Assembly: GCA_047291315.1 (NCBI GenBank) | Contig: JBDPYZ010000003.1 | Span: 1-64,000, forward strand | Reading direction: 5' to 3' | Source of the DNA: Arsenophonus fragariae | GTDB taxonomy: Bacteria; Pseudomonadota; Gammaproteobacteria; Enterobacterales; Enterobacteriaceae | DNA: 64,000 nucleotides | In this document: one piece after another, positions 17,511 through 27,305 of the stretch | Numbering within the stretch: the stretch's first letter is position 1 | How the letters are laid out: every line of letters starts with the position of its first letter | Made by a program: the position numbers and the translations under genes | The notes under the pieces: model-generated | The model's database searches: none | The model's input: only the letters and a program-made list of their open reading frames with translations | What the model was told of the DNA's origin: nothing

Positions 17511-19530
17511 ATGGTGATAAAATTATTGCGTACAACATTCCAGTTTTTTTCCGTGTGACTGTGTTGTTGGTGAAATAAAACTTAAGGAATATGAGCGATG
17601 TTTAATAACACCTAATCATGTCTCTAGTTTCTAGACGAGATCCTGCTCGCACTTTTTTTGCTGTTTATTCATCTATCGGTACACTACGCTTTATTAAATT
17701 ATTAAAACCCTATGCCGATGTTGTTCCTCTTGATTCCGCGAATCCAATGGCCCTTCGAACTTTAGTTAGAGAAATAGAGAAAGGGCGCACGATCGTCATT
17801 TTTCCTGAAGTAAGAATTAGCGTTCATGGTTCACTGATGAGAATTTATGATGGTTCTGCTTTTGTTGCGGCAAAACAGGTGCTAAAGTTATTCTTATTAG
17901 AATTGATGGATCTGAATTGAGTTATTTCAGTCGGTTGAAGGGGATTTTTAAGCTCAAATATTTCCCTAAAATGACATTAACGATTTTACCAGCAACAAAA
18001 ATTACCATGCCTGAAACGAAACGAGCGGCAGAGCGTCGTCGGCTACCGGGAGCACTACTTTATAAGATCAGGAAAGAAGCTCGGTTGCGTAATCGTCCGC
18101 AGCACAAACATTGATTGAAGCTTATTTTGATGCGATGAACCGTTTTGGCCGCTTCACTGACTGTATCGAAGATATTAGTTTTAAAATAGACAGTTATCAA
18201 AGTTTACTCAAGAAAATCTTAGCGGTTGGACGTATTATTGAACGTTATACTAAACAGAATGAACATATCGGCTTACTTTTACCTAATGTAACAATGATGG
18301 CTGCTACTATTTTGGGTCAATATTGCGTGGACGAATCCCCGTCATGATGAATTATACTTCTGGTAGCAATGGGTTAAAAAATGCCATCAAAGCAGCATCC
18401 ATTAAAACAATTTTTAGTTCTCGGCAGTTTATTGAAAAAGCCAAGTTGTCACATTTCCCTGAATAGGTTACTGAAGTTAATTAGATTTTTTAGAAGATTT
18501 GCAAGATACTCTAACTTGGCAAGATAAAAAATGGAGCCTATATCACTTACTATTGTCAAAAAAGGTGCTTATATCTGCAAAACCGAGTGATGCGGCATTG
18601 ATCCTTTTTACCTCAGGATCGGAGGGTACACCTAAAGATCGATTTATGTCCGCATTACCCCTTTTCGATGCTTTTGGCTTGACGGTAGGTTTATTTATTC
18701 CGATTTTTTCAGTTAGTTATGTACTACTTTATCCTAGTCTACTGCATTATCGGGTAATCCTAGAGTTGGTCTATGACAAAAATTGCATTGTACTTTTTGC
18801 TACTCCTACTTTTCTGGCACATTATGCCCGTTTTGCCCGCCCTTATGATTTTGCATGCTTGCGTTATGTTGTTGCGGGAGCTGAAAAGTTTATTGAAAGC
18901 ACCAAAAAAATATGGTTCGACAAATTCGGTATCCGAATACTTAAAGGCTATGGTGTAACCGAATGTGTCCAGATAGATTATATCAATCAACGTTTCTATG
19001 GCGGCTAAAGTTAGTACTGTTGGTCAAATTTTACTTGGCATAGAAACCAGATTATTATTGGTATCAGGTATTGAGAAAGCCGGCGGGTTACAGTTACGTG
19101 GCCCGAATGTCATGAAAGGCTATTTATGAGTCGAGGATCCTAATCATTTAGAGTCGCCTCATGCAGAAAATAGCCAAGGAGAGAATGAGGAGGGATGGTA
19201 TGATACAGATGATATGATAGTGACGATTACTGTATCATCCTCGGTAGAGCAAAACTAACGGGCAAAGGGGTTTAACTAGAAACAGTCGAGCATCTTGTTG
19301 GCAGGATATCACCCTATGCTAAGCATGGCGTCGAGATCAACATCACCAATAATAAAGAGGAAAGACTGGTCTTATATACCACCGATAACACATTAGATCG
19401 TCGTCGATTATTAGCGGCGGCAATAGCGGTACCAAGAGATATTCGCTACCTAAAAATGTTTTCTGTACTCGGCAGTGGAAAACCTGATTTTGTGGCGTTA
19501 AAAAAAATGAGGGAAGAGGAATCTTCATGA
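17511..19530 (+). pseudogene. aas: Acyl-ACP synthetase / 2-acyl-GPE acyltransferase (Aas), degraded
   Basis: ATG 17511 starts a decayed acyltransferase part (HLIM, then SIGTLRFIKLLKPYADVVPL DSANPMALRTLVREIEKGRT IVIFPE), followed by shifts near 17885 and 18115, and an adenylate-forming part with LILFTSGSEGTPK where the next ~35 residues are deleted before DRFMSALPLFDAFGLTVGLF. The end is AVPRDIRYLKMFSVLGSGKP DFVALKK. Aas re-acylates lysophosphatidylethanolamine in the inner membrane. Its stop overlaps lplT, the flippase partner, as in E. coli. At least six lesions. Confidence 0.9.
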
Positions 19531-20752
19531 ATGATTTGATAGTATCACAACCGCTATTAACTAAGAGGTATGGAAACGTTACTTTTATCTCAATTTTTTT
19601 CTGCTTTTGCTGATAATATCCTATTATTTGTCATTTTAGCGCAACTCAAAGAAGCTCTTTATCCCAATTGGAGTCAACCTATCTTACAACTGGTGTTTGT
19701 TTTTACTTATATTATATTAGCGTCTTTTGTGGGACAAATAGTGGATTGTTTTGCTAAAGATCGAGTCATGTTATTGGCTAATATTAGTAAGTTGATCGTG
19801 GCGCGGTAGGCATTCTGTTAGGATTGGACCATTTTCTCTGTTATGGTTTAGTTGGCATTGTTGCGGTAGCTTACTCGCCAGCAAAATATGGCATCTTAGG
19901 TGAGATCACCATTGGCAATAATTTAGTTAAGACTAATGGTTTTATTGAAGCTTCGATGGTAGCGGCAATTTTGCTTCGTTCTGTTGCAGGTGGTTTTTTC
20001 CCGATATTAATCTGTTATTTGCTTTAGCTATGTGTGTACTGTTTTATGCCACAATCTGTGGCGATCAGTTTATATGTTTCTCGATTAGCGCTGGCTAAAA
20101 GTAAACAACAGTGGGTTTTTCGCCAGTTAATTTTGGATTTTATTCGTCTCTTTAAAGCACTTTGGTGTGATCATGGAGGGAATTTTTTTTAATTGGTTCT
20201 AGTCTTTTTGGGGCGCTGGCGTAACACTACGTTTTTTATTGGTACTCTGGGCGCCAATAGCACTTAATATTATTGATAATACTACATCCACTTTGCTCAA
20301 TGGGGTGGTGGTAATTGGTATCATCATTGGCGCCTGATTTGCGGCACGTATTGTTACACCCAATAAGGTTAGTTGTTGTATGCCGGTAGGGATCTTTATT
20401 GGTGTGTTAATTATTATTCTCTCAATACAACAACATCTCTTATCTACTTATTATTTGAACCTTATTATATTAGGTATACTAGGTGGTTTATTTATTGTTC
20501 CGCTTAATCCCCTATTACAAGAAAAAGGGCAAACAGACGATTGGTGCTTGTAACGCTGTCGCTATTCAGAGTTTAAGTGAAAATACCACCATGCTAGTTA
20601 TCTTAGGATTTTATTCAGTAGTACTCAAAACAGGTATTTTTATTATTACTATAGGAATAGTGTTTGGTATAACCTTTGTGATAGTAATCGAGATCCTCTG
20701 GATTTGGTATCTATATCGCAAGATGTATGAAAAAGGAAAATGGCTAAAATGA
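19527..20752 (+). pseudogene. lplT: Lysophospholipid transporter LplT, degraded
   Basis: ATG 19527 overlaps the aas stop. After a shift, blocks matching LplT (an MFS flippase) appear in several frames: LLLSQFFSAFADNILLFVIL AQLKEALYPNWSQPILQLVF, VGIVAVAYSPAKYGILGEIT, VTLRFLLVLWAPIALNI and VPLNPLLQEKGKQTIGACNA. Shifts or stops occur near 19570, 19810, 20028, 20190, 20340 and 20500. The protein would flip lysophospholipid to the inner leaflet for Aas. Both partners are dead, so the recycling route is lost as a unit. Confidence 0.9.
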
Positions 20753-21255
20753 ATAGTGAGCGATTGCTCTATGAATTAAGTAATAATCTTGCCAATAGCC
20801 TAAGAAAACAAGGTAAAACAATAACCTGTGCAGAGTCGTGTACAGGGGGATGGATTGCTAAAGTCATTACTGATATTTCAGGTAGTTCTGCCTATTTTCA
20901 GCGAGGTTTTGTTACTTATAGCAATGAAGCTAAGCATGACATGCTAGGCGTGAGTAAAACCACCTTGCGTAAATATGGTGCTGTTAGCGAACAAGTTGTA
21001 ATAGAGATGGCAGAAAGAGCGTTAGAGCGAGCTAATACTGATTTTGCGGTTTCAGTTAGCGGTATTGCCGGTCCTGATGGCGGTACTGTCGTGAAACCGG
21101 TTGGTACAGTTTGGTTTGGTTTTGCTAGCAAGTCTATTTCTATCGCAAGGATAGTAACCCGTTGTTGCTTGTTTAAAGGTGAGCGTATTCAGATCCGACG
21201 CCAAGCAGTGATATTTTCACTGACCACATTAGTGAAAGAAATAATCAAAAATTAA
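20749..21255 (+). CDS. pncC: Nicotinamide-nucleotide amidohydrolase PncC
   Basis: 168 residues from ATG 20749, matching the length and N-terminus of PncC (MNSERLLYEL...); ATG 20740 has a closer AAGG and would add three residues. Motifs AESCTGGWIAKVITDISGSS and FVTYSNEAK carry the Ser, Lys and Tyr used in NMN deamidation, and SISG-like VSGIAGPDGG follows. It belongs to the CinA C-terminal family and recycles NMN to nicotinate mononucleotide. It overlaps the lplT remnant and precedes recA, the usual order. Intact. Confidence 0.92.
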   Translation: MNSERLLYELSNNLANSLRKQGKTITCAESCTGGWIAKVITDISGSSAYFQRGFVTYSNEAKHDMLGVSKTTLRKYGAVSEQVVIEMAERALERANTDFAVSVSGIAGPDGGTVVKPVGTVWFGFASKSISIARIVTRCCLFKGERIQIRRQAVIFSLTTLVKEIIKN

Positions 21256-21260
21256 CTTGA

Positions 21261-21280
21261 TACTGGATTTTTATACAGTA
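21261..21280 (+). promoter_or_regulatory. LexA (SOS) box of recA
   Basis: TACTGGATTTTTATACAGTA matches the LexA consensus CTGT-N8-ACAG with one change (CTGG on the left arm). It lies 75 bases before recA, where E. coli has its operator. Confidence 0.8.
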
Positions 21281-21355
21281 TAATTATTAACAACCGATAT
21301 CAAATTGTCTTATCTGCAATGAAGTATTGTCTTCATTGCTCGTGGGAGTTAAACA

Positions 21356-22426
21356 ATGGCTATTGATGAAAACAAACAGAAAGCACTTGCTGCAGCATTG
21401 GCTCAAATTGAAAAGCAATTTGGTAAGGGATCAATTATGCGCTTAGGTGAAGATCGTTCTATGGATGTAGAAACTATCTCTACCGGTTCATTATCTCTTG
21501 ATGTCGCCTTAGGTGCGGGAGGCTTGCCATTAGGTCGTATTGTTGAAATTTATGGCCCAGAATCTTCCGGTAAAACCACGTTAACATTACAGGTTATTGC
21601 TGCAGCTCAATGTGAAGGTAAGACTTGTGCTTTTATTGACGCAGAACACGCTTTAGATCCTATTTATGCCAAAAAACTTGGCGTTGATATTGATAATTTA
21701 CTTTGCTCACAGCCGGATACGGGTGAACAAGCACTGGAGATTTGTGACGCTTTAACACGGTCTGGGGCGGTAGATGTTATTATTGTTGATTCTGTAGCGG
21801 CTTTAACACCAAAAGCTGAAATTGAAGGTGAAATTGGTGATTCACATATGGGATTAGCTGCTCGTATGATGAGTCAAGCGATGCGTAAGTTAGCCGGAAA
21901 TCTAAAAAATTCTAATACGCTATTAATTTTTATTAATCAGATCCGAATGAAAATTGGCGTTATGTTTGGCAATCCTGAAACAACGACCGGTGGAAATGCA
22001 TTAAAATTTTATGCTTCAGTGCGTCTTGATATTCGACGTATTGGTTCCGTCAAAAATGGTGAAGAAGTTATTGGTAGTGAAACTCGGGTTAAAGTAGTAA
22101 AAAATAAGGTTGCAGCTCCTTTTAAACAAGCAGAGTTTCAAATCCTGTACGGAGAAGGGATTAATATTTATAGTGAACTTATTGATTTAGGTGTGAAGTA
22201 TAAATTGATTGAAAAAGCGGGTGCTTGGTACAGTTATAATGGCGAAAAAATAGGTCAAGGCAAAGCAAATGCGACAGTTTATTTGAAAGAACGCTCGCAA
22301 ATTTATACTGAATTAGATAAAAAATTACGAGCTATGTTGCTTAATCATGCTGGTGAATTTAGTAGCGCAGCTTCTGATTTTATGACGGAGATGACAGCGC
22401 TAGAGGAAACTTCATTACCAGAATAA
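21356..22426 (+). CDS. recA: Recombinase A
   Basis: 356 residues, MAIDENKQKALAAALAQIEK, Walker A GPESSGKTT near 67-75, IFINQIRMKIGVMFGNPETT (loop L1 and the MAW-type region) and TGGNALKFYASVRLDIRRIG (loop L2). The C-terminal tail TEMTALEETSLPE keeps acidic residues but is less acidic than in E. coli. RecA drives strand exchange and LexA self-cleavage. It is preceded by a LexA box and followed by a terminator; recX is not found downstream. Intact; many obligate endosymbionts lack recA, so this points to a lineage not fully reduced. Confidence 0.98.
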   Translation: MAIDENKQKALAAALAQIEKQFGKGSIMRLGEDRSMDVETISTGSLSLDVALGAGGLPLGRIVEIYGPESSGKTTLTLQVIAAAQCEGKTCAFIDAEHALDPIYAKKLGVDIDNLLCSQPDTGEQALEICDALTRSGAVDVIIVDSVAALTPKAEIEGEIGDSHMGLAARMMSQAMRKLAGNLKNSNTLLIFINQIRMKIGVMFGNPETTTGGNALKFYASVRLDIRRIGSVKNGEEVIGSETRVKVVKNKVAAPFKQAEFQILYGEGINIYSELIDLGVKYKLIEKAGAWYSYNGEKIGQGKANATVYLKERSQIYTELDKKLRAMLLNHAGEFSSAASDFMTEMTALEETSLPE

Positions 22427-22461
22427 TTTTAAATTAATAAATAAAATTGATTAAATCTATC

Positions 22462-22490
22462 GGCTATATTCGTTCTGGATATAGCCTTTT
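22462..22490 (+). terminator. Rho-independent terminator of recA
   Basis: GGCTATAT-tcgttctgg-ATATAGCC followed by TTTTGC, 36 bases after the recA stop. Confidence 0.8.
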
Positions 22491-23184
22491 GCTTATTATG
22501 AATTAGTTATTAATACAAGTTGGATTGAACTATGATTTGAAACACACTTTAGTAAAATAGTCTTAAGATTTACAATATTATTAACAATTAATCGATATGA
22601 TTGATTCATTTTTTACAAAAGGTGCTTTGTTTATATAGTAAATTGTTATTATTAGCTTAATATATTCAGGCGCAGTTTTTGATTAACTTGTGTTAGACTT
22701 AAGCTATCGTTTTTCTTAATCTTCTACTTAGCTGATAATTATAGTTTATACGTAATTTAAACTATGTGAAATTAGCCACAGAGATTATCTATTGGGAATT
22801 ATCTTTCTAATGTAGATAGAGACAAAACTTAACAGCTTTGTCTCTATAATAGGAAAATAAATATAATGAAATAGTGTTAATGTAGAGTTTTTTTCACTGA
22901 ATAATAGTTAAATCGTTTTGTGTTAAACTTACCAGACTAGTCGTTGTTGTGTTAGTTAGAAAACGATATATTTAGGGAAAGGAGTATCTATAAAGCCTGA
23001 GCATTTGAGCGATGTATTAATACACATCAGTAAGTAGATCCTTGTCATCGATTTAGTCATAAAACAATTTAAGGATTTCTCAGGTTTGCCAAGTAAAACG
23101 CCATTGCTAACTTGATTTATGATAAAAATGTGTTTATCACATCAGGTCATAAATCTGTTTTTCCAGCTTGATTTCAGGATAATT
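22491..23184. other. Long AT-rich gap between recA and alaS (recX missing)
   Basis: In E. coli recX lies here. I see no frame or fragment resembling RecX on either strand, only AT-rich sequence with short frames. The alaS leader is presumably in the last ~200 bases. An in-frame upstream ATG at 23119 would add 22 residues to AlaS but lacks family support. Confidence 0.5.
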
Positions 23185-25818
23185 ATGAGTAGTAAAAGCA
23201 CAGCTGAGATCCGTCAAGCGTTTCTCGACTTTTTTCATACTAAAGGGCATAAAATTGTACCTAGTAGTTCATTAGTACCAAATAATGACTCGACATTATT
23301 GTTTACTAATGCAGGAATGAACCAATTTAAAGATCTATTTATCGGATGGGATAAAAGAGCTTATTCTCGAGTAACAACCGCGCAACGTTGTGTTCGAGCT
23401 GGAGGCAAACATAGTGATTTAGAGAATGTTGGTTATACCGCTCGCCATCATACTTTTTTTGAAATGTTAGGTAACTTCAGCTTTGGTGACTATTTTAAAC
23501 AGGATGCAATCAAATATCCTTGGGAACTACTGACAAGTGAGCAGTGGTTTAATTTACCAAAAGAACGGCTTTGGGTCACGGTTTATCACACTGATGAGGA
23601 AGCTTATAATATTTGGCAGCAAGAGATTGGTATTCCGCCCGAACGTATCATTCGGATAGGTGATAATAAGGGGGCTCCCTATGCTTCTGACAACTTCTGG
23701 CAAATGGGGGATACCGGTCCTTGCGGTCCTTGTACAGAAATCTTTTATGATCATGGTGAACATATTTTGGGAGGACCGCCAGGTTCACCTGAAGAGGATG
23801 GTGATCGCTATATTGAAATTTGGAATATTGTTTTCATGCAATTTAACCGCCAGTCTGATGGTAGTTTAGCTGCACTTCCAACCCCTTCTGTTGATACAGG
23901 GATGGGGCTTGAACGTATTGCAGCTGTATTACAACATGTTAACTCAAATTATGAGATTGATTTATTTCGTCAATTAATTGCGTCTATTGCTAAAGTAGTC
24001 GTTTTATCGGACCTGAATAATAAATCGTTACGAGTCATCGCTGATCATATTCGATCAAGTGCTTTTCTTATTGGTGATGGTGTATTTCCTGCTAATGAAG
24101 GACGTGGTTATGTATTGCGTCGTATTATTCGTCGAGCAGTTCGTCATGGATATATGCTAGGAGCTAAAGAAATATTTTTCTATAAATTGGTAGCACCATT
24201 GATTCAGGTAATGGGTAACGCAGCTGATGAGCTAAAATCTCAACAAGCAACGATTGAAAAAACGTTGGAGAATGAAGAGGAGCAGTTTGCTCGTACTTTA
24301 GAGCGTGGACTGCAACTATTAGATGATGAATTAGCACAATTACAAGGGGACACTTTATCTGGTGAAATCGCATTTCGCCTCTATGATACTTATGGTTTCC
24401 CATTTGATTTAACCGCTGATGTTTGTCGTGAGCGTAATATTAAAGTTGACGAGTTAGGTTTTAATACTGCGATGGAGCAGCAAAGATACCGAGCTCGGGA
24501 GTCTAGTGGATTTGCGACCGATTATAATGATGTCATTAAAGTAGATAATCATAGTGATTTTTCAGGCTATGAAAATAACAATCAACAAGCTACAGTAACG
24601 GCTATTTTTCATCATGGTAAGCCTGTCAATGTATTAAACCAAGGTGAAGAAGGGATTATTATTCTTGATAAAACCCCTTTTTATGCTGAGTCAGGTGGTC
24701 AGGTTGGTGATAGCGGCATACTTAGCAATAGCTATTGTCAATTTGCTGTTTCTGACACACAAAAATATGCCCAAGCAATTGGCCATATTGGTAAGGTAAT
24801 AACTGGCTCAATAGAGATAAATAATTCAGTTGAATCAAGAATTGACATTGAACGTCGTAACACTATTCGTCTCAATCACTCTGCTACACATTTGTTGCAT
24901 GCTGCTTTGCGTGATGTATTGGGAAATCATGTAAGCCAAAAAGGATCTTTAGTGAATGAGAAATATTTGCGTTTTGATTTTTCTCATTTTGCCACGGTGA
25001 CGCCTAAGCAAATACGCCAAATTGAAGATATTGTAAATTATCAAATTCGTAAAAATGACCTTATTATAACGACATTAATGGATTTAGAGGCGGCAAAAGA
25101 TAAAGGTGCGATGGCGCTTTTTGATGAAAAATATGATGCGCAGGTACGCGTTCTTAGTATCGGGGATTTTTCTATTGAGTTGTGTGGTGGCACTCATGCA
25201 AATCGGACTGGGGATATAGGTTTATTTTGTATTAGCAACGAATCGGGTACGGCAGCTGGAATTCGTCGGATCGAAGCAATAACAGGACAAGCTGCTATAG
25301 ATGACGTTCACCAGCGATCTCATGTGTTGGCAGAAATTGGCCAATTAATGAAAGGTGATGCTAATGGTCTGATGGAAAAGATTAAAGCGACATTAGATAA
25401 AGTTAAGCTATTAGAAAGGGCGTTAAATCAATTGAAAGAGCAACAAGCTGCCCAAGAAAGCGTTTCTTTAAGTCAACAAGTTAAAAAAATTGACGGAGTT
25501 AACCTATTAGTTGCTCAGTTAAATAACACTGAGCCTAAACAGCTACGTATGATTGTTGATGACTTAAAAAATCAATTAAAATCAGCAATTATTGTGCTTT
25601 CTACTATAAGTAATGATAAAGTCAGTCTAATTGTTGGTGTAACTAATGATTTGACTGCTAAAATAAAGGCTGGTGATTTAATTTCATTTGTTGCGCAGCA
25701 AGTGGGCGGAAAAGGAGGTGGTCGACCTGACATGGCTCAGGCGGGCGGCTCTAATATAACAGCACTTCCTGCTGCATTAGCATCAGTTGAAGAGTGGGTT
25801 AATTCACGTTTGACATGA
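23185..25818 (+). CDS. alaS: Alanyl-tRNA synthetase
   Basis: 877 residues from ATG 23185 (AGGATAATT upstream), starting MSSKSTAEIRQAFLDFFHTK GHK as in E. coli MSKSTAEIR. The class II catalytic domain has FTNAGMNQFKDLFIGWDKR and the RCVRAGGKH block; the editing domain has HSATHLLHAALR and the zinc-binding CGGTHANRTGDIG; the C-terminal oligomerisation domain ends GGGRPDMAQAGGSNITALPA AL. It charges tRNA-Ala and clears Ser/Gly mischarging. Intact and full length. Confidence 0.97.
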   Translation: MSSKSTAEIRQAFLDFFHTKGHKIVPSSSLVPNNDSTLLFTNAGMNQFKDLFIGWDKRAYSRVTTAQRCVRAGGKHSDLENVGYTARHHTFFEMLGNFSFGDYFKQDAIKYPWELLTSEQWFNLPKERLWVTVYHTDEEAYNIWQQEIGIPPERIIRIGDNKGAPYASDNFWQMGDTGPCGPCTEIFYDHGEHILGGPPGSPEEDGDRYIEIWNIVFMQFNRQSDGSLAALPTPSVDTGMGLERIAAVLQHVNSNYEIDLFRQLIASIAKVVVLSDLNNKSLRVIADHIRSSAFLIGDGVFPANEGRGYVLRRIIRRAVRHGYMLGAKEIFFYKLVAPLIQVMGNAADELKSQQATIEKTLENEEEQFARTLERGLQLLDDELAQLQGDTLSGEIAFRLYDTYGFPFDLTADVCRERNIKVDELGFNTAMEQQRYRARESSGFATDYNDVIKVDNHSDFSGYENNNQQATVTAIFHHGKPVNVLNQGEEGIIILDKTPFYAESGGQVGDSGILSNSYCQFAVSDTQKYAQAIGHIGKVITGSIEINNSVESRIDIERRNTIRLNHSATHLLHAALRDVLGNHVSQKGSLVNEKYLRFDFSHFATVTPKQIRQIEDIVNYQIRKNDLIITTLMDLEAAKDKGAMALFDEKYDAQVRVLSIGDFSIELCGGTHANRTGDIGLFCISNESGTAAGIRRIEAITGQAAIDDVHQRSHVLAEIGQLMKGDANGLMEKIKATLDKVKLLERALNQLKEQQAAQESVSLSQQVKKIDGVNLLVAQLNNTEPKQLRMIVDDLKNQLKSAIIVLSTISNDKVSLIVGVTNDLTAKIKAGDLISFVAQQVGGKGGGRPDMAQAGGSNITALPAALASVEEWVNSRLT

Positions 25819-26040
25819 GTTAACCATGAGGGTTGTATAACTTAAATATGCAGCCTTTAATGGATTGTTTTTAAATGACCTAAGTACAAAATTATATTTT
25901 TAGCTACAATATTAGTATGATGATTGCTTTAGGTTAAATACTTTAGGTGAATATCATTGCTTTACGTTTTCACGGTGTGTGATGGATAATAGCGGGGAAA
26001 CCTAGAGACCCGACTCTTTTTAATTTTCAAGGAGCAAAGA

Positions 26041-26226
26041 ATGCTTATTCTGACTCGTCGAGTTGGTGAAACGCTCATGGTAGGCGATGAGGTAACAGTA
26101 ACGGTGCTGGGTGTAAAAGGCAACCAGGTACGTATAGGGGTTAATGCACCCAAAGAGGTTTCTGTTCACCGTGAAGAAATTTATCAACGGATCCAAGCTG
26201 AAAAATGCCAGCCAAATAATCAGTAA
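26041..26226 (+). CDS. csrA: Carbon storage regulator CsrA
   Basis: 61 residues, MLILTRRVGETLMVGDEVTV TVLGVKGNQVRIGVNAPKEV SVHREEIYQRIQ, nearly identical to E. coli CsrA, including Arg44 in the RNA-binding strand. It binds GGA motifs in mRNA leaders and represses or stabilises the transcripts; in pathogens and symbionts it controls virulence and motility genes. CAAGGAGCAAAGAATG gives a strong ribosome site that itself holds a GGA. The order alaS-csrA-tRNA-Ser-tRNA-Arg is the enterobacterial one. Confidence 0.98.
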   Translation: MLILTRRVGETLMVGDEVTVTVLGVKGNQVRIGVNAPKEVSVHREEIYQRIQAEKCQPNNQ

Positions 26227-26236
26227 TTTTTAGTAA

Positions 26237-26286
26237 AGCGTTCATTCTTAGGTATATGTTAATTATATTTATAGAATGAGCGCTGT
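26237..26286 (+). terminator. Possible csrA terminator hairpin
   Basis: AGCG-TTCATTCT pairs with AGAATGA-GCGCT across a ~25-base AT loop and is followed by gtttctt. The loop is long, so it is a weaker candidate than other terminators in the window. Confidence 0.45.
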
Positions 26287-26710
26287 TTCTTATTGCCGTC
26301 TATTTTATGACTGTATTTTTTCAACTTGAGTATCCCATAGAATCAATTACATAGATTGTAAAAAATGGTTTTTTAGTATTTTTTTACATATTATTAATAA
26401 AATGCTGGATTTTAATTGTCAGGTGTCAACACACTTTTAAAAAAGTTTATAAATAAATCATTATGTTATTAACTAACATAAGATTATAAAAGGAAATATT
26501 TAGATAAACTATTTTACGCTGGAATAGTTTCCTTTATTAAAAGATAAGAACCTACGTTTGATCTGTTTTTTTCTATTGATCTCCCTGTTTTGACAACTTT
26601 TTATTGGTGAACATAAAATGCCATATTATTTTATTTCGTTGTTAAACTACTGATCTTGATTGTGAAATGTGCAAACGAACTAAAGAACGTAAAAAGATTG
26701 GAAAAATTGT

Positions 26711-26738
26711 TTGACTTCTAAGTTTGGGAAAGTAATAT
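26711..26738 (+). promoter_or_regulatory. Promoter of the tRNA-Ser/tRNA-Arg operon
   Basis: TTGACT (26711) and TAATAT (26733) with a 16-base spacer, followed by GAGCGCACGC, a GC-rich discriminator of the kind seen in stringently controlled stable-RNA promoters. It lies about 50 bases before tRNA-Ser. Confidence 0.7.
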
Positions 26739-26788
26739 GAGCGCACGCAACAGAGAGATGGTTTAATATTTTCTTGTTGCTATTCGAT

Positions 26789-26881
26789 GGTGAGGTGGCC
26801 GAGAGGCTGAAGGCGCTCCCCTGCTAAGGGAGTATGAAGTTAATAGCTGCATCGAGGGTTCGAATCCCTCTCTCACCGCCA
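26789..26881 (+). tRNA. serV: tRNA-Ser (anticodon GCT)
   Basis: 93 bases, GGTGAGGTGGCCGAGAGGCT at the 5' end, anticodon loop CTGCTAA, long variable arm, TTCGAATCC T-loop and encoded CCA. It matches enterobacterial tRNA-Ser for AGC/AGU codons closely, including its place downstream of csrA. Confidence 0.95.
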
Positions 26882-26891
26882 TTTTGATAGT

Positions 26892-26968
26892 GCATCTATA
26901 GCTCAGCTGGATAAAGTACTCTGCTATGAAGCGAGCGGTTGGAGGTTAGAATCCTTCTGGATGCCCCA
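26892..26968 (+). pseudogene. Degenerate tRNA-Arg copy (anticodon now ATG)
   Basis: 77 bases aligning end to end with the intact tRNA-Arg at 27044. Changes hit structural positions: the anticodon stem CTCGG/CCGAG is CTCTG/GCGAG, giving two mismatches next to the loop; the loop CTACGAA is CTATGAA, so the anticodon reads ATG instead of ACG; the T-loop TTCGAAT is TTAGAAT, losing the near-universal C56; and the position before CCA is changed. E. coli has a run of near-identical tRNA-Arg genes here (argQZYV), so this is one copy in decay. A functional tRNA is unlikely. Confidence 0.8.
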
Positions 26969-27043
26969 TTAATTTTCGAATAAAGAATAAATATTGTTTA
27001 TTAAGGATAATTAGCGGATCCTTAATAATAGCAAAACGAATTT

Positions 27044-27120
27044 GCATCCATAGCTCAGCTGGATAGAGTACTCGGCTACGAACCGAGCGGTCGGAGGTTC
27101 GAATCCTTCTGGATGCGCCA
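27044..27120 (+). tRNA. argV: tRNA-Arg (anticodon ACG)
   Basis: 77 bases from GCATCCATAGCTCAGCTGGA to GGATGCGCCA, with paired acceptor stem, anticodon loop CTACGAA, T-loop TTCGAAT and encoded CCA. It reads CGU/CGC/CGA after A34 is edited to inosine by TadA. It is the only intact copy of the array in this window. The specific gene symbol within the argQZYV set is nominal. Confidence 0.95.
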
Positions 27121-27126
27121 TATAAT

Positions 27127-27156
27127 AAACCCTGTTAATCAACGGCAGGGTTTTTT
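27127..27156 (+). terminator. Terminator of the tRNA operon
   Basis: AAACCCTGTT-aatc-AACGGCAGGGTTTTTTG directly after tRNA-Arg: stem ACCCTG/CAGGGT and a T-run. Confidence 0.85.
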
Positions 27157-27305
27157 GTTTTATAATTAAAATGTGTTTATTAATAAAATATACCTATTAC
27201 TTTAGTAATTTTGTGTAGATGATCTAGACGGCGACAATTCTAATTATCTACGTTAAAGTAGCTTTTCTAAAAGAAAAAATAACGAACGGATAACGGGAGG
27301 TCAAT

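Noticed and set aside
23119..23184. Extended AlaS start at ATG 23119
   Set aside because: The family starts at MSSKSTAEIRQAF (23185), which has its own ribosome site; the extra 22 residues have no counterpart.
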